NCBI RefSeq assembly: GCF_000961885.1
Contig: NZ_JZKH01000029.1
Span: forward strand, 1 to 64,000
Source of the DNA: Streptomyces rubellomurinus
GTDB taxonomy: Bacteria; Actinomycetota; Actinomycetes; Streptomycetales; Streptomycetaceae
Reading direction: 5' to 3'
DNA: 64,000 bases
Part shown: positions 8,209 to 15,594 of the stretch, one piece after another
Position numbering within the stretch: the stretch's first letter is position 1
Layout: the number at the start of each line of letters is the position of its first letter
Made by a program: the position numbers and the translations under genes
The notes under the pieces: model-generated
The model's input: the letters and a program-made list of their open reading frames with translations, nothing else
Databases searched by the model: none
Told to the model about the DNA's origin: nothing

Positions 8209-9854
8209 CGGTGCGACTGCTCGCGGGCCTGGCGGCGGGCGACTTCCGGGACCGGGTGCGCCGCCCGGCGTACGCGGTGACCCTGCTGGCGGCGGTCGGC
8301 CTCGGCTACCTGGCGGTGCCGGACGCCGGTAGCCGGTGGGTGATCATGGACGTGGGCGGCCACCGGGGGGTCTACAACAGCCCGTACGTCGGCGTGGTCA
8401 CCGCGCTGGCCGGCGCGCTCTGGCTCACCTTCGGCGGCTTCTACGTGGTGCGCAGCGGCATCGCCCGGGACGAGACCACGGGGGTCGGCCAGATCCTGGC
8501 CGCCACCCGGATACGCAGCTCCGGGTACCTGCTGTCCAAGTTCCTGAGCAACCTGCTGGTGCTCGCCTCGATGCTGGGTGTGCTGGCGGTGACCGCGCTG
8601 CTGATGCAGCTGGCCCGGGGCGAGGACCGCTCGGTCGACCCGGTCGCCCTGGTCGAGCCCTTCCTGGTGCTCGCGCTGCCGCTGATGGCGGTGACCGCGG
8701 CGGTGGCGATCCTGTTCGAGACGGTGCCGCTGCTGCGGGCGGGCCTCGGGAGCGTGGTCTGGTTCGGGCTGGCGCTCGTCCTGTCGATCGGCGGGCAGTC
8801 CGCGTCCGCGCCGCTGGGCGGGCTGGGCGTGCAGGAGGTGTCGCGGTCGATGGGGGCGGCGCTGGAGGCCCAGCACCTGTCGGCCGGGGACGGCGGCTTC
8901 AGCCTGGGCCTGACCGAGGTCGCGGAGCCGTTGGGCACCTTCGGCTGGAACGGCTTCACCCCGTCCGGGGGGTTCCTGCTCGGTCGGGCGGTGCTGGTGC
9001 TGCTGGCCGTGACGGTGGCGATGCTGCCGGCGCTCTGGTTCGGTCGGTTCGATCCGGCGCGGGCGGCACGGACGGTGGCACGGACAGCGGCACGGACTGT
9101 GCGGGGCGCCAGGGCGGGACAGGCGTCCGGGCCGGAGCCGGAGCCGGAGCCGGAACTCGAGCCCGGGCCCGGGCCCCGGCCGAAACCGGCGCAGGCGCCG
9201 GGGCCGGAGTCCCCGTCCCTGCCGCGGACGGAGGCGCGTCGGGCCGGGGCGTTCGGCCGGCTGCTCGCGGGCGAGCTGCGGATCCTGGTACAGGGCGTCT
9301 CGCGGTGGTGGTGGCTGGTGGCCGCCGGGCTGGCGGTGGCCGGGTTCGTGCTGCCGCTCGGGACGGTCACCGGGGCGCTGCTGCCCGTGGCGTGGCTGTG
9401 GCCGGTGCTGATCTGGTCCCGGCTGGGCAGCCAGCAGGTCGAGAACGGCCTGGAGGTGCTGCTCGGCGCCTACCCCTCGGCGCGACGCCGGCTGCTGGCC
9501 GAGTGGGCGTCCGGGGTGGTGCTGACCGCGGTGGTGGGTCTCGCGCCGCTGGCGCGGATGCTGGCGGCGGGGGACGGCGCGGGTGCGGCCTGCTGGTTCG
9601 GCGGGGCGGTGTTCATACCCTCGCTGGCCATGGTGCTGGGTGTGCTGAGCCGGACCCACCGGGTGTTCCAGGCGGTCTACCTGCCGATCTGGTACGTCCT
9701 GGTCAACCACGTGGCCGCGCTGGACTTCATGGGGGCGGTGCGTAGGAACGGCGGTCCGGCCGGGCCGAGCCCGCTGCTGGTCGCGGGCCTGGCGGCGGCG
9801 ATGCTCGCGGTGGTGTTCCAGGTCGGCGCCGCCCGGCGGAACGTCAAGGAGTGA
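8205..9854 (+). CDS. ABC transporter permease, two-part membrane protein
   Basis: A 549-residue membrane protein with about six hydrophobic segments in the N-terminal ~280 residues and about six more after residue ~370. Between them is a cytoplasmic linker of alternating Pro/Glu/Gly (EPEPEPELEPGPGPRPKP). This doubled layout fits ABC-2-type permeases that work with a single ATPase type. Start ATG overlaps the ATPase stop by 4 nt. The substrate cannot be read from sequence; the lipoprotein upstream may be part of the system. The following genes are on the other strand. Confidence 0.85.
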   Translation: MTVRLLAGLAAGDFRDRVRRPAYAVTLLAAVGLGYLAVPDAGSRWVIMDVGGHRGVYNSPYVGVVTALAGALWLTFGGFYVVRSGIARDETTGVGQILAATRIRSSGYLLSKFLSNLLVLASMLGVLAVTALLMQLARGEDRSVDPVALVEPFLVLALPLMAVTAAVAILFETVPLLRAGLGSVVWFGLALVLSIGGQSASAPLGGLGVQEVSRSMGAALEAQHLSAGDGGFSLGLTEVAEPLGTFGWNGFTPSGGFLLGRAVLVLLAVTVAMLPALWFGRFDPARAARTVARTAARTVRGARAGQASGPEPEPEPELEPGPGPRPKPAQAPGPESPSLPRTEARRAGAFGRLLAGELRILVQGVSRWWWLVAAGLAVAGFVLPLGTVTGALLPVAWLWPVLIWSRLGSQQVENGLEVLLGAYPSARRRLLAEWASGVVLTAVVGLAPLARMLAAGDGAGAACWFGGAVFIPSLAMVLGVLSRTHRVFQAVYLPIWYVLVNHVAALDFMGAVRRNGGPAGPSPLLVAGLAAAMLAVVFQVGAARRNVKE

Positions 9855-9912
9855 CGGAACAAGGGGTGAGGAGGTGGGAGCGGTGGGAGGCTGAAGGCCC
9901 TGGCGGCCGTCG

Positions 9913-10557
9913 TCACTGGTCGAGGTAGGCGAGGACGGCGAGGACGCGGCGGTTGTCGGCGTCGGCGGGCAGCAGGCCGAGCTTGGTGAAGATGCTGCTG
10001 ATGTGCTTGGCGACGGCCTTCTCGGTGATGAACAGCCCCTGGGCGATTCCGGCGTTGGAGCGTCCCTGGGCGACCCATTCGAGGACCTCGCGCTCCCGGG
10101 CGGAGAGGCTGCCGACGCTCTCGTCGCGCTCCTTGCGGACCAGCAGCTGCGAGATCACCTCCGGGTCCATCGCGGTGCCGCCCTCGGCGACCCGGCGGAT
10201 CGAGTCGAGGAACTGCGAGCCGTTGGTGACCCGGTCCTTGAGCATGTAGCCGACTCCGCGCCCGCCGCTGGCCAGCAACTCCCGGGCGTAGAGGGGCTCG
10301 ACGTACTGGGAGAGCAGCAGGACCGGCAGATCGGGCATGGTGCGGCGGGCGGAGAGGACGGCCCGCAGGCCCTCGTCGGTGAAGTTCGGCGGCAGCCGGA
10401 CGTCGACGATGGCGACGTCCGGCCGCTCGGCGGTCAGCGCGGCGAGGAGGTCGGAGCCGTTGTCCACGGCGGCCACCACCTCGTGGCCGTAGGCCTGGAG
10501 CAGGCGGATCAGGCCGTCCCTCAGGAGGAAGTGGTCTTCGGCGAGGACAATGCGCAC
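9913..10557 (-). CDS. NarL/LuxR-family response regulator
   Basis: A 214-residue regulator: receiver domain with the acidic pair in IVLAEDHFLLRDGL, phospho-acceptor Asp in VAIVDVRLPP at about residue 52 and Lys in YMLKDRV; LuxR-type HTH near 145-205 (LSAREREVLEWVAQGRSNAGI, KAVAKHISSIFTKL). Start GTG lies inside the 3' end of the histidine kinase gene, giving a 37-nt overlap, longer than the usual 4-8 nt, and implying strong translational coupling. Pairs with that kinase. No regulon visible. Confidence 0.92.
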   Translation of the reverse strand: MRIVLAEDHFLLRDGLIRLLQAYGHEVVAAVDNGSDLLAALTAERPDVAIVDVRLPPNFTDEGLRAVLSARRTMPDLPVLLLSQYVEPLYARELLASGGRGVGYMLKDRVTNGSQFLDSIRRVAEGGTAMDPEVISQLLVRKERDESVGSLSAREREVLEWVAQGRSNAGIAQGLFITEKAVAKHISSIFTKLGLLPADADNRRVLAVLAYLDQ

Positions 10558-11840
10558 GGGAGCTCCATGGTCACCACGGTCGGGCCGTTGGCGGGGCTGT
10601 TGACGGCGACGACCCCGTCGAAGGTGGCGAGCCGTCGCTCGATGCCGCGCAGCCCGGTGCCCCGGGAGGCGTCGGCGCCGCCGCGGCCGCTGTCGGTCAC
10701 GGTGATGCGCAGCACGCCGTGATCGTAGCGAATGTCGATCCGGGCCCGGTCGGCGTGCGAGTGCTTGGCGACGTTGGTCAGGATCTCCGAGACGGCGAAG
10801 TAGGCGGCCGACTCGACCGGCATCTCCGGGCGGCCGGGGAGGTCCACCTCGACCTCGGTCGGGACGGGGCAGACCATGGCCAACGCCCGTACCGCGTCGG
10901 CCAGTCCGCGGTCGGCGAGGACCGGCGGGTGGATGCCGCGGACCAGGTTGCGGATCTCCTCCAGCGCCTTGGAGGAGGACTGCCGGGCCTCGATCAGCAG
11001 CGCGCGGACGGCCTCCGGGTTGCTTTCCAGCAGGTGCTCGGCGGCGTCCAGGGTCATGCCCATCGCGACCAGCCGGGCCTGGGCGCCGTCGTGCAGGTCG
11101 CGCTCGATCCGGCGGATCTCGGCCATCTGGGTGTCGACCGCGCTGCTGCGGGTGGTGGTCAGGTGCTCGATCCGGCTGGCCATCAGCTCCTGCTCGCCGG
11201 GGGCGAGCATCGAGCGAGTGTACAGCGCGTGCCGGCGCACCGCGCGCGGGGCGACCCACAGCGCCAGCGGCAGCTGCGCCAGGCCGAGGACGCCGGCCAG
11301 GACGGCGGTGGCGGTGCCGTTGATCGGGACGAACTCGTACCAGAGGCCGTCCACCTCGGCGGAGAGCGGGACGCCGAAGAAGGCGAGGAAGATCCCCCAG
11401 AGGCCGCTGAGCAGCAGCGCGACCGGAACGAAGGCGAGGAAGGCGCCGACGAACGGGTCGGTGAAGACCCAGGCGAACTCCCGTCTGGTCTGCGGGTCGC
11501 CCGTGATCCAGCGGTAGCGGGCGATCATCCCGGAGGCGTCGGTCGGCACCGGCGGCAGCGGGGCGGGCGGGCCGGGGATCTGCACGCCGGACCAGCTCGC
11601 GGCCCGCTCGCGCTGCCGGTCGGCCAGGGCGCGCACCCGCGCCATGGCACGCGGCACCAGGCCGAGTCGCAGGCCCGGCAGGGAGATCGCGGTGGTGACC
11701 ACGAGGGTGAGCCCGCAGGCCACGACGGACAGCCGGCACAGCTCCAGGGCCCGGCGCAGCCCGGTGAATCCGGCAGGGACGGAGAACCCCTTGATCTCGA
11801 CCGCCGAGGGGCTTCCCCCGAGCTGCATCGTGCGGTCCAT
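10521..11840 (-). CDS. NarL-type sensor histidine kinase (HisKA_3)
   Basis: A 439-residue kinase. Hydrophobic segments near residues 30-55, 130-160 and 180-200 anchor it. The H-box RIERDLHDGAQARLVAMGM lies at about 245-263 (His phospho-acceptor), N-box SEILTNVAKHSHAD near 355-368, and ATPase motifs DSGRGG and GTGLRGIERRL follow. Its last 12 codons overlap the regulator gene. Nearest upstream gene on this strand is the SARP regulator about 230 bp away, so the kinase probably starts its own transcript. Sensor input unknown. Confidence 0.92.
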   Translation of the reverse strand: MDRTMQLGGSPSAVEIKGFSVPAGFTGLRRALELCRLSVVACGLTLVVTTAISLPGLRLGLVPRAMARVRALADRQRERAASWSGVQIPGPPAPLPPVPTDASGMIARYRWITGDPQTRREFAWVFTDPFVGAFLAFVPVALLLSGLWGIFLAFFGVPLSAEVDGLWYEFVPINGTATAVLAGVLGLAQLPLALWVAPRAVRRHALYTRSMLAPGEQELMASRIEHLTTTRSSAVDTQMAEIRRIERDLHDGAQARLVAMGMTLDAAEHLLESNPEAVRALLIEARQSSSKALEEIRNLVRGIHPPVLADRGLADAVRALAMVCPVPTEVEVDLPGRPEMPVESAAYFAVSEILTNVAKHSHADRARIDIRYDHGVLRITVTDSGRGGADASRGTGLRGIERRLATFDGVVAVNSPANGPTVVTMELPCALSSPKTTSS

Positions 11841-11984
11841 GGACGCGCTCCTTCCTGGTGCCTCGCGGCCTTGGCGGTGCTCCGGCCTGCGGTGGCCGTG
11901 CGTCCATTCTGGTGGTGCCGCGGGGGTGGCCGCGGTGGTAATAACTCCCCTCTTGCGGCCCGGTGACGAATCGCCAGGCCGCCC

Positions 11985-12025
11985 ATGCCGCCCAGGCCGC
12001 CCAGGCCGGCCTGGCCCGGCAGTGG
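11985..12025. repeat. GCC-rich short repeats between kinase and SARP genes
   Basis: Repeated GCCGCCCAGGCC-like units in the 227-bp gap. No convincing gene or terminator; possible promoter region of the kinase gene. Confidence 0.4.
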
Positions 12026-12067
12026 GGCCCGGTGGTCACTGCGGGGCGCGCTGCCCACGTCCCGCCG

Positions 12068-12826
12068 TCACAGCGACGGGTCCTGCACCAGGATCGCCTG
12101 GTAGAGGTGGTGGAGGCGGCGGCTCGGCGCGAGCCCCAGCTCCTCGTCGAGCCAGCGGCGCGTCCGGTGGAAGGTGTCGACCGCCTCGGACGGCCGCCCG
12201 CACCGGTACAGCGCGATCATCAACTGCTCGCTGAACCGCTCCCGTTCGGGGTGCTGGGCGAGCAGCTGCTTGAGCTCCGGGACGACCGCGCCCGCCTCGC
12301 CGGCCTGCAGCTGCGCCGCGATCAGGTCCTCGCGAGCGGTCCTGCGCTGCTCGTCCAGCCGCAGGGCGACCGCCCGGCACCAGGGGCCGTCGCTGGTGTC
12401 CAGCAGGGCGGGTCCGCGCCACATCGCGAGCGCCTCGCGGAGCGTGCCCATCGCCTCGTACGGCCGGTGCTCGACCAGCCCGGCGCCCCGCTCGGCGGTG
12501 CGCAGGAAGCGGTAGGCGTCGACGGCGCCCTCCGGGACGTCGAGCAGGTAGCCGTTGTCGACGGTGCGGACGAGTTCCCGGTCGTGTCTCTCCAGGCCGA
12601 GTTCAGCCAGGGACTTCCGCATCCGTTTCACCGTGGCCTGCAGGGCGTTCCGCGCGTTCTTGAGCGGCGCCTCCCCCCACAGCTCGTCGATCAGCTCGTC
12701 GAACGCGACCACCCGCCCGGCATTCAGGGCCAGCATGGTGAGCATGACGCGGTTCTTCTTCGCCCGTAAGCGCACGGTCCGCTGATCGTCGCCGATCAGC
12801 AGCGGGCCGAGTATGGAGATGTCCAC
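12068..12826 (-). CDS. SARP/AfsR-type transcriptional activator (winged HTH + BTAD)
   Basis: About 252 residues: an OmpR-like winged HTH (residues ~1-90, with KNRVMLTMLALNAGRVV and the recognition-helix region NARNALQATVKRMRK) followed by a bacterial transcriptional activation domain (~100-250) of helical repeats. This is the small-SARP architecture (ActII-ORF4/RedD type), regulators that often control specialised metabolite clusters or act pleiotropically. Start GTG is chosen because the wHTH begins there; an upstream in-frame extension of 29 residues lacks conservation. No biosynthetic cluster is visible in this window, so its targets must lie elsewhere. Upstream DNA carries tandem GCGAACG heptamers. 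Confidence 0.88.
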   Translation of the reverse strand: MDISILGPLLIGDDQRTVRLRAKKNRVMLTMLALNAGRVVAFDELIDELWGEAPLKNARNALQATVKRMRKSLAELGLERHDRELVRTVDNGYLLDVPEGAVDAYRFLRTAERGAGLVEHRPYEAMGTLREALAMWRGPALLDTSDGPWCRAVALRLDEQRRTAREDLIAAQLQAGEAGAVVPELKQLLAQHPERERFSEQLMIALYRCGRPSEAVDTFHRTRRWLDEELGLAPSRRLHHLYQAILVQDPSL

Positions 12827-12883
12827 CGAATTCCCCGTCCCTGGCGGTGAACTCCGGCCGCGCCGTGCCCGGTCGACACGCGA

Positions 12884-12898
12884 CGCGAACGGCGAACG
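12884..12898 (-). promoter_or_regulatory. Tandem heptamers / ClgR-like operator upstream of SARP gene
   Basis: GCGAACG occurs twice back to back. On the minus strand this reads GTTCGCCGTTCGCG, an exact fit to the Streptomyces ClgR operator consensus GTTCGC-Y-N4-GCG, about 60 bp upstream of the SARP start. Direct heptamers are also the form of SARP sites, although usually 11 bp apart. Confidence 0.4.
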
Positions 12899-13058
12899 TG
12901 TATGCGGCTCCACAACTCCCGTAACAAACCATCACATGGCGGTCGCCGTCAAACCCCTGATCCGCCGTGCGTGCGGGGGAGGGAGGCGCCGGGGAGCGCT
13001 GGGTCGGCGCGGCGGGACGGGCGTTCGCGGCGGCCAACTCGCCCGGGGCGCACAGCAG

Positions 13059-13094
13059 TCCGGGGTCGGCGAGGACATCCTCGCCGACCCCGGA
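13059..13094 (-). terminator. Hairpin terminator after RNA methyltransferase genes
   Basis: Perfect 17-bp inverted repeat (TCCGGGGTCGGCGAGGA and its complement) with a 2-nt spacer, just past the stop of the minus-strand gene. Confidence 0.75.
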
Positions 13095-13125
13095 CGTCGT
13101 GCCGGTGCGGCCCGGCCGGTGGGTG

Positions 13126-13698
13126 CTAGTCGTCGTCCCCGAAGTCCCCGGCGTCGCTGCCGTCCGGGGTGCCGCTGATGGCGTAGCCCTGGCGGCGGGC
13201 CTCGTAGCAGGCCACCGTCGCGGCAGCCGAGACGTTCAGCGAGCCGACCCGGCCCAGCTGCGGCACGAAGACCACCTGGTCGCAGAGCGCCAGCGCCTCG
13301 GGGGTGATGCCGCGGTCCTCGTGCCCGAGCACGAAGGCCACCGCCGGGGTCAGCTCGGCGGCGAACATCGGCACCGCCTCGTCCGCGAGCTCCAGGCCGA
13401 CCACCTTGAAGCCGTCCGCCTTCGCCGCGGCCACCGCCTCGGCGACGGTCGGGAAGTGCTCCACCTTGAGGTACTTGTCGGTGCCCATGGCGGCCTTCTG
13501 CGCGCCGGAGGAGCGCACCGAGGGAGTGTCCCCGGCCAGGTACAGCTTCTCGGCGCCCATCGCCGCCCCGGTCCGGACCACCGAGCCGACGTTGAACGGC
13601 GACTGCAGGTTCTCCAGGATCATCGCGAGCCGGAACTCGTTGCTGCGCCGCCACGAGCGGTGCAGTCGCTTCAGTTCGGTCCCGCGCAGCTGCTTCAC
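13126..13698 (-). CDS. SpoU/TrmH-family RNA 2'-O-methyltransferase
   Basis: A 190-residue SPOUT enzyme. The three SpoU motifs are visible: NLQSPFNVGSVVRTG (motif 1, residues ~31-45), VLGHEDRGI (motif 2, ~126-134) and VPQLGRVGSLNVSAAA (motif 3, ~145-160). These form the knotted SAM site that methylates ribose 2'-OH in tRNA or rRNA; the substrate is not determinable here. Start is GTG in a 4-nt GTGA overlap with the upstream RsmC-like gene, so the two are co-translated, consistent with linked RNA modification. A short acidic tail (DAGDFGDDD) ends the protein. Confidence 0.92.
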   Translation of the reverse strand: MKQLRGTELKRLHRSWRRSNEFRLAMILENLQSPFNVGSVVRTGAAMGAEKLYLAGDTPSVRSSGAQKAAMGTDKYLKVEHFPTVAEAVAAAKADGFKVVGLELADEAVPMFAAELTPAVAFVLGHEDRGITPEALALCDQVVFVPQLGRVGSLNVSAAATVACYEARRQGYAISGTPDGSDAGDFGDDD

Positions 13699-14339
13699 GA
13701 CGTCGTACCCCTGCCACTCTCGGTGCCCTCGCCCGCCTCCGGACGGGGCCGTGCTTCCAGAATCCGGAACCCGTTGACGGACGTGACCCGGCTCGTCGGG
13801 TAGCCCTGGTCGTTCAGCCACTTCTGCAGCGAGTCCGAGCCCAGGTGCTTCTGCACCACCAGGAAGGCCGAGCCGTCCGGGGTCAGTCGGCCGAGCCAGC
13901 GGGTCAGCAGCCGGCGCAGTTCCGCCTTGCCGATCCGGATCGGCGGGTTGGAGTAGATGGTGGCGAACCGGACGTCCTCCGGGACGTCGTCGGGCAGCGC
14001 GGCCTGGACGTTGCCCAGCCCCAGCGCCTGCGCGTTCAGCCGGACCAGCTCCAGCGCGCGCTCGTTCACGTCCACCGCCCACACCGGCAGCCGCTTGCGC
14101 CGGGTCGCCCAGGTCAGCGCGATCGGGCCGTAGCCGCAGCCGACGTCCAGGATCGGGCCGCGCACCCGCGGCGGCGGGGCGTGCTCCAGCAGGATCCGGG
14201 TGCCCGGGTCGAGCCGGTTGCGGGAGAACACGCCGGCGTCGGTGGTCAGTTCCAGGGTGACGTCCGGCAGGGAGACCGTGATCGGCCTGCGCTCGCTGGC
14301 GACCTCGGGTGCACCGCTGAAGTAGTGCGAGCCGGACAT
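13695..14339 (-). CDS. RsmC/RlmG-like small-subunit-type RNA methyltransferase
   Basis: A 214-residue class I SAM methyltransferase. SAM-binding motif I DVGCGYGPIAL is near residue 64 and the NPP-type catalytic motif SNPPIRIGK near 131, characteristic of guanine-N2 rRNA methylases. It is about half the length of E. coli RsmC, matching the single-domain MTS form common in Gram-positives. Start ATG is followed by SGSHYFSG, the usual N-terminus of this family. Coupled by overlap to the SpoU methylase downstream. Confidence 0.88.
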   Translation of the reverse strand: MSGSHYFSGAPEVASERRPITVSLPDVTLELTTDAGVFSRNRLDPGTRILLEHAPPPRVRGPILDVGCGYGPIALTWATRRKRLPVWAVDVNERALELVRLNAQALGLGNVQAALPDDVPEDVRFATIYSNPPIRIGKAELRRLLTRWLGRLTPDGSAFLVVQKHLGSDSLQKWLNDQGYPTSRVTSVNGFRILEARPRPEAGEGTESGRGTTS

Positions 14340-14439
14340 GCGTTCCCCGTCGTTCGTAAGGGCCTCGGGGCCACCGGGTGGGTGTGGGTAAGCCCTTGGT
14401 ACGGCACCGATCGTACCCCGGTGGCCTCGGACGGCGTCC

Positions 14440-14515
14440 CGGACGGCGTCCCGGCGGGCGGGGCGGACGGGGCGGACGGGGCGGGGTGGACGGGGCGGGC
14501 GGCGGCCCGGACGGG
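14440..14515. repeat. GGCGGGGCGGAC-type tandem repeats
   Basis: In the gap between the AhpD-like and RsmC-like genes: GACGGCGTCCCG twice, then repeats of GGGGCGGACG. No gene seen; may act as terminator or spacer. Confidence 0.45.
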
Positions 14516-14535
14516 GGCCCGCCGCCCGGGCCGGG

Positions 14536-15015
14536 TCAGTGCGTGCCCGGGGTCTTGCGGGTCGCCACGTTGATCCGGTTCCAGGTGTTGATGGTGAAGC
14601 AGACCGAGATCAGCTGCGCCAGCTCCGCCTCGGCGAACTGCTCGGCGGCCCGGGCGTACACCGCGTCCGAGACCCCGCCCTCGATCCGGGCGATCTCCTC
14701 GGCCAGCGCCAGCGCGGCCCGCTCCCGCTCGTTGTACACGCCGGCGGGGGCCTCGTGCCAGACCGGCAGCAGGTAGATCCGCTCGTCGGTCTCGCCGGCC
14801 TTGCGGGCGTCCTTGGCGTGCATGTCCAGGCAGTACGCGCAGCCGTTCAGCTGCGAGGTGCGCATCTGGACCAGCTCGACCAGCGCCGGGTCCAGCCCCT
14901 CGCGGGCGGCGGCGTCCAGGGCGATCACCGCGCGGAAGACCTTCGGGGCGGTGCGGGCGTAGTCGAGGCGGGCGGGGGCGGTGGTGCTGTCCTTCGTCGT
15001 GGAGTTCGTCGTCAT
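14536..15015 (-). CDS. AhpD-like carboxymuconolactone decarboxylase-family protein
   Basis: A 159-residue all-helical protein with the redox motif CAYCLDMH: Cys59, Cys62 and His66, the AhpD alkylhydroperoxidase catalytic set. The closest type is the small AhpD/CMD family protein that protects against peroxide using lipoyl or NADH-derived electrons; a direct assay would be needed for activity. Start ATG (MTTNSTT) is chosen because an upstream 12-residue extension lacks a ribosome site. Stand-alone gene. Confidence 0.9.
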   Translation of the reverse strand: MTTNSTTKDSTTAPARLDYARTAPKVFRAVIALDAAAREGLDPALVELVQMRTSQLNGCAYCLDMHAKDARKAGETDERIYLLPVWHEAPAGVYNERERAALALAEEIARIEGGVSDAVYARAAEQFAEAELAQLISVCFTINTWNRINVATRKTPGTH

Positions 15016-15085
15016 GGCTACGACCCTAGGCGTGGAATGCACCCGCTCCATGGGTCATTCCGCGGCCGGATTCCCGGGTCAATTT

Positions 15086-15133
15086 CCGGGGCCGATCCCG
15101 GGCCGGTTCCCGGGGCCGATCCCGGGCCGGTTC
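15086..15133. repeat. 24-bp perfect tandem duplication
   Basis: Two identical 24-bp units (beginning CCGGGGCCGATCCCGGG) in the gap before the small acidic gene. Similar GATCC-containing repeats occur near 20.6 kb and 53.9 kb. Confidence 0.85.
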
Positions 15134-15292
15134 CGGAGCCGTTTCCCGACCGGTCCGGGCCCCGGTCGGCTCCGGCACGTCGCGCCCGGCGGCCCGGCGG
15201 CGGATACTGCCAGTACCGCCCTGTACCGCCCCGTAGCGCGCAGCACCGCCGCCCGGGCCCGTGGGAGCCTCCGAACAGCGAGGACGTACGCC

Positions 15293-15490
15293 ATGCCGCA
15301 GAATCACGAGGACTACCTGATCGACGAGGCCGTCGAGACCGTCGAGCCGGACGAGGCGGAGCCCGAGGGCGACGAGTACGACGAGGTCGCCGAGCGCAGG
15401 GCCGTCGGCGCGGACCCGGCCACCGACATCGCGGACGCCGCCGAACAGAGCCGGACCGTCCAGCTCGACGAGGACGCGTACCGCGAGTAG
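15293..15490 (+). CDS. Small acidic protein, unknown
   Basis: A 65-residue, strongly acidic protein (many Glu/Asp, few basic residues), starting MPQNHEDYLIDEAVE with no signal peptide or membrane segment. Third-position G/C bias supports coding. Short TACCGCCC repeats lie upstream and may belong to its promoter. It resembles the small acidic DUF5709-type proteins of actinomycetes, but I cannot confirm the family. Confidence 0.6.
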   Translation: MPQNHEDYLIDEAVETVEPDEAEPEGDEYDEVAERRAVGADPATDIADAAEQSRTVQLDEDAYRE

Positions 15491-15594
15491 CGCCGACCCG
15501 GAGCAGCTCCGTCCGCGAACAGCGGCTACCGCGAGCAGCGCCTACCCCGAGTAACGCCCAGCGCGCGCGGCCTCCCGCCGCCGGCGGCCGCCCG

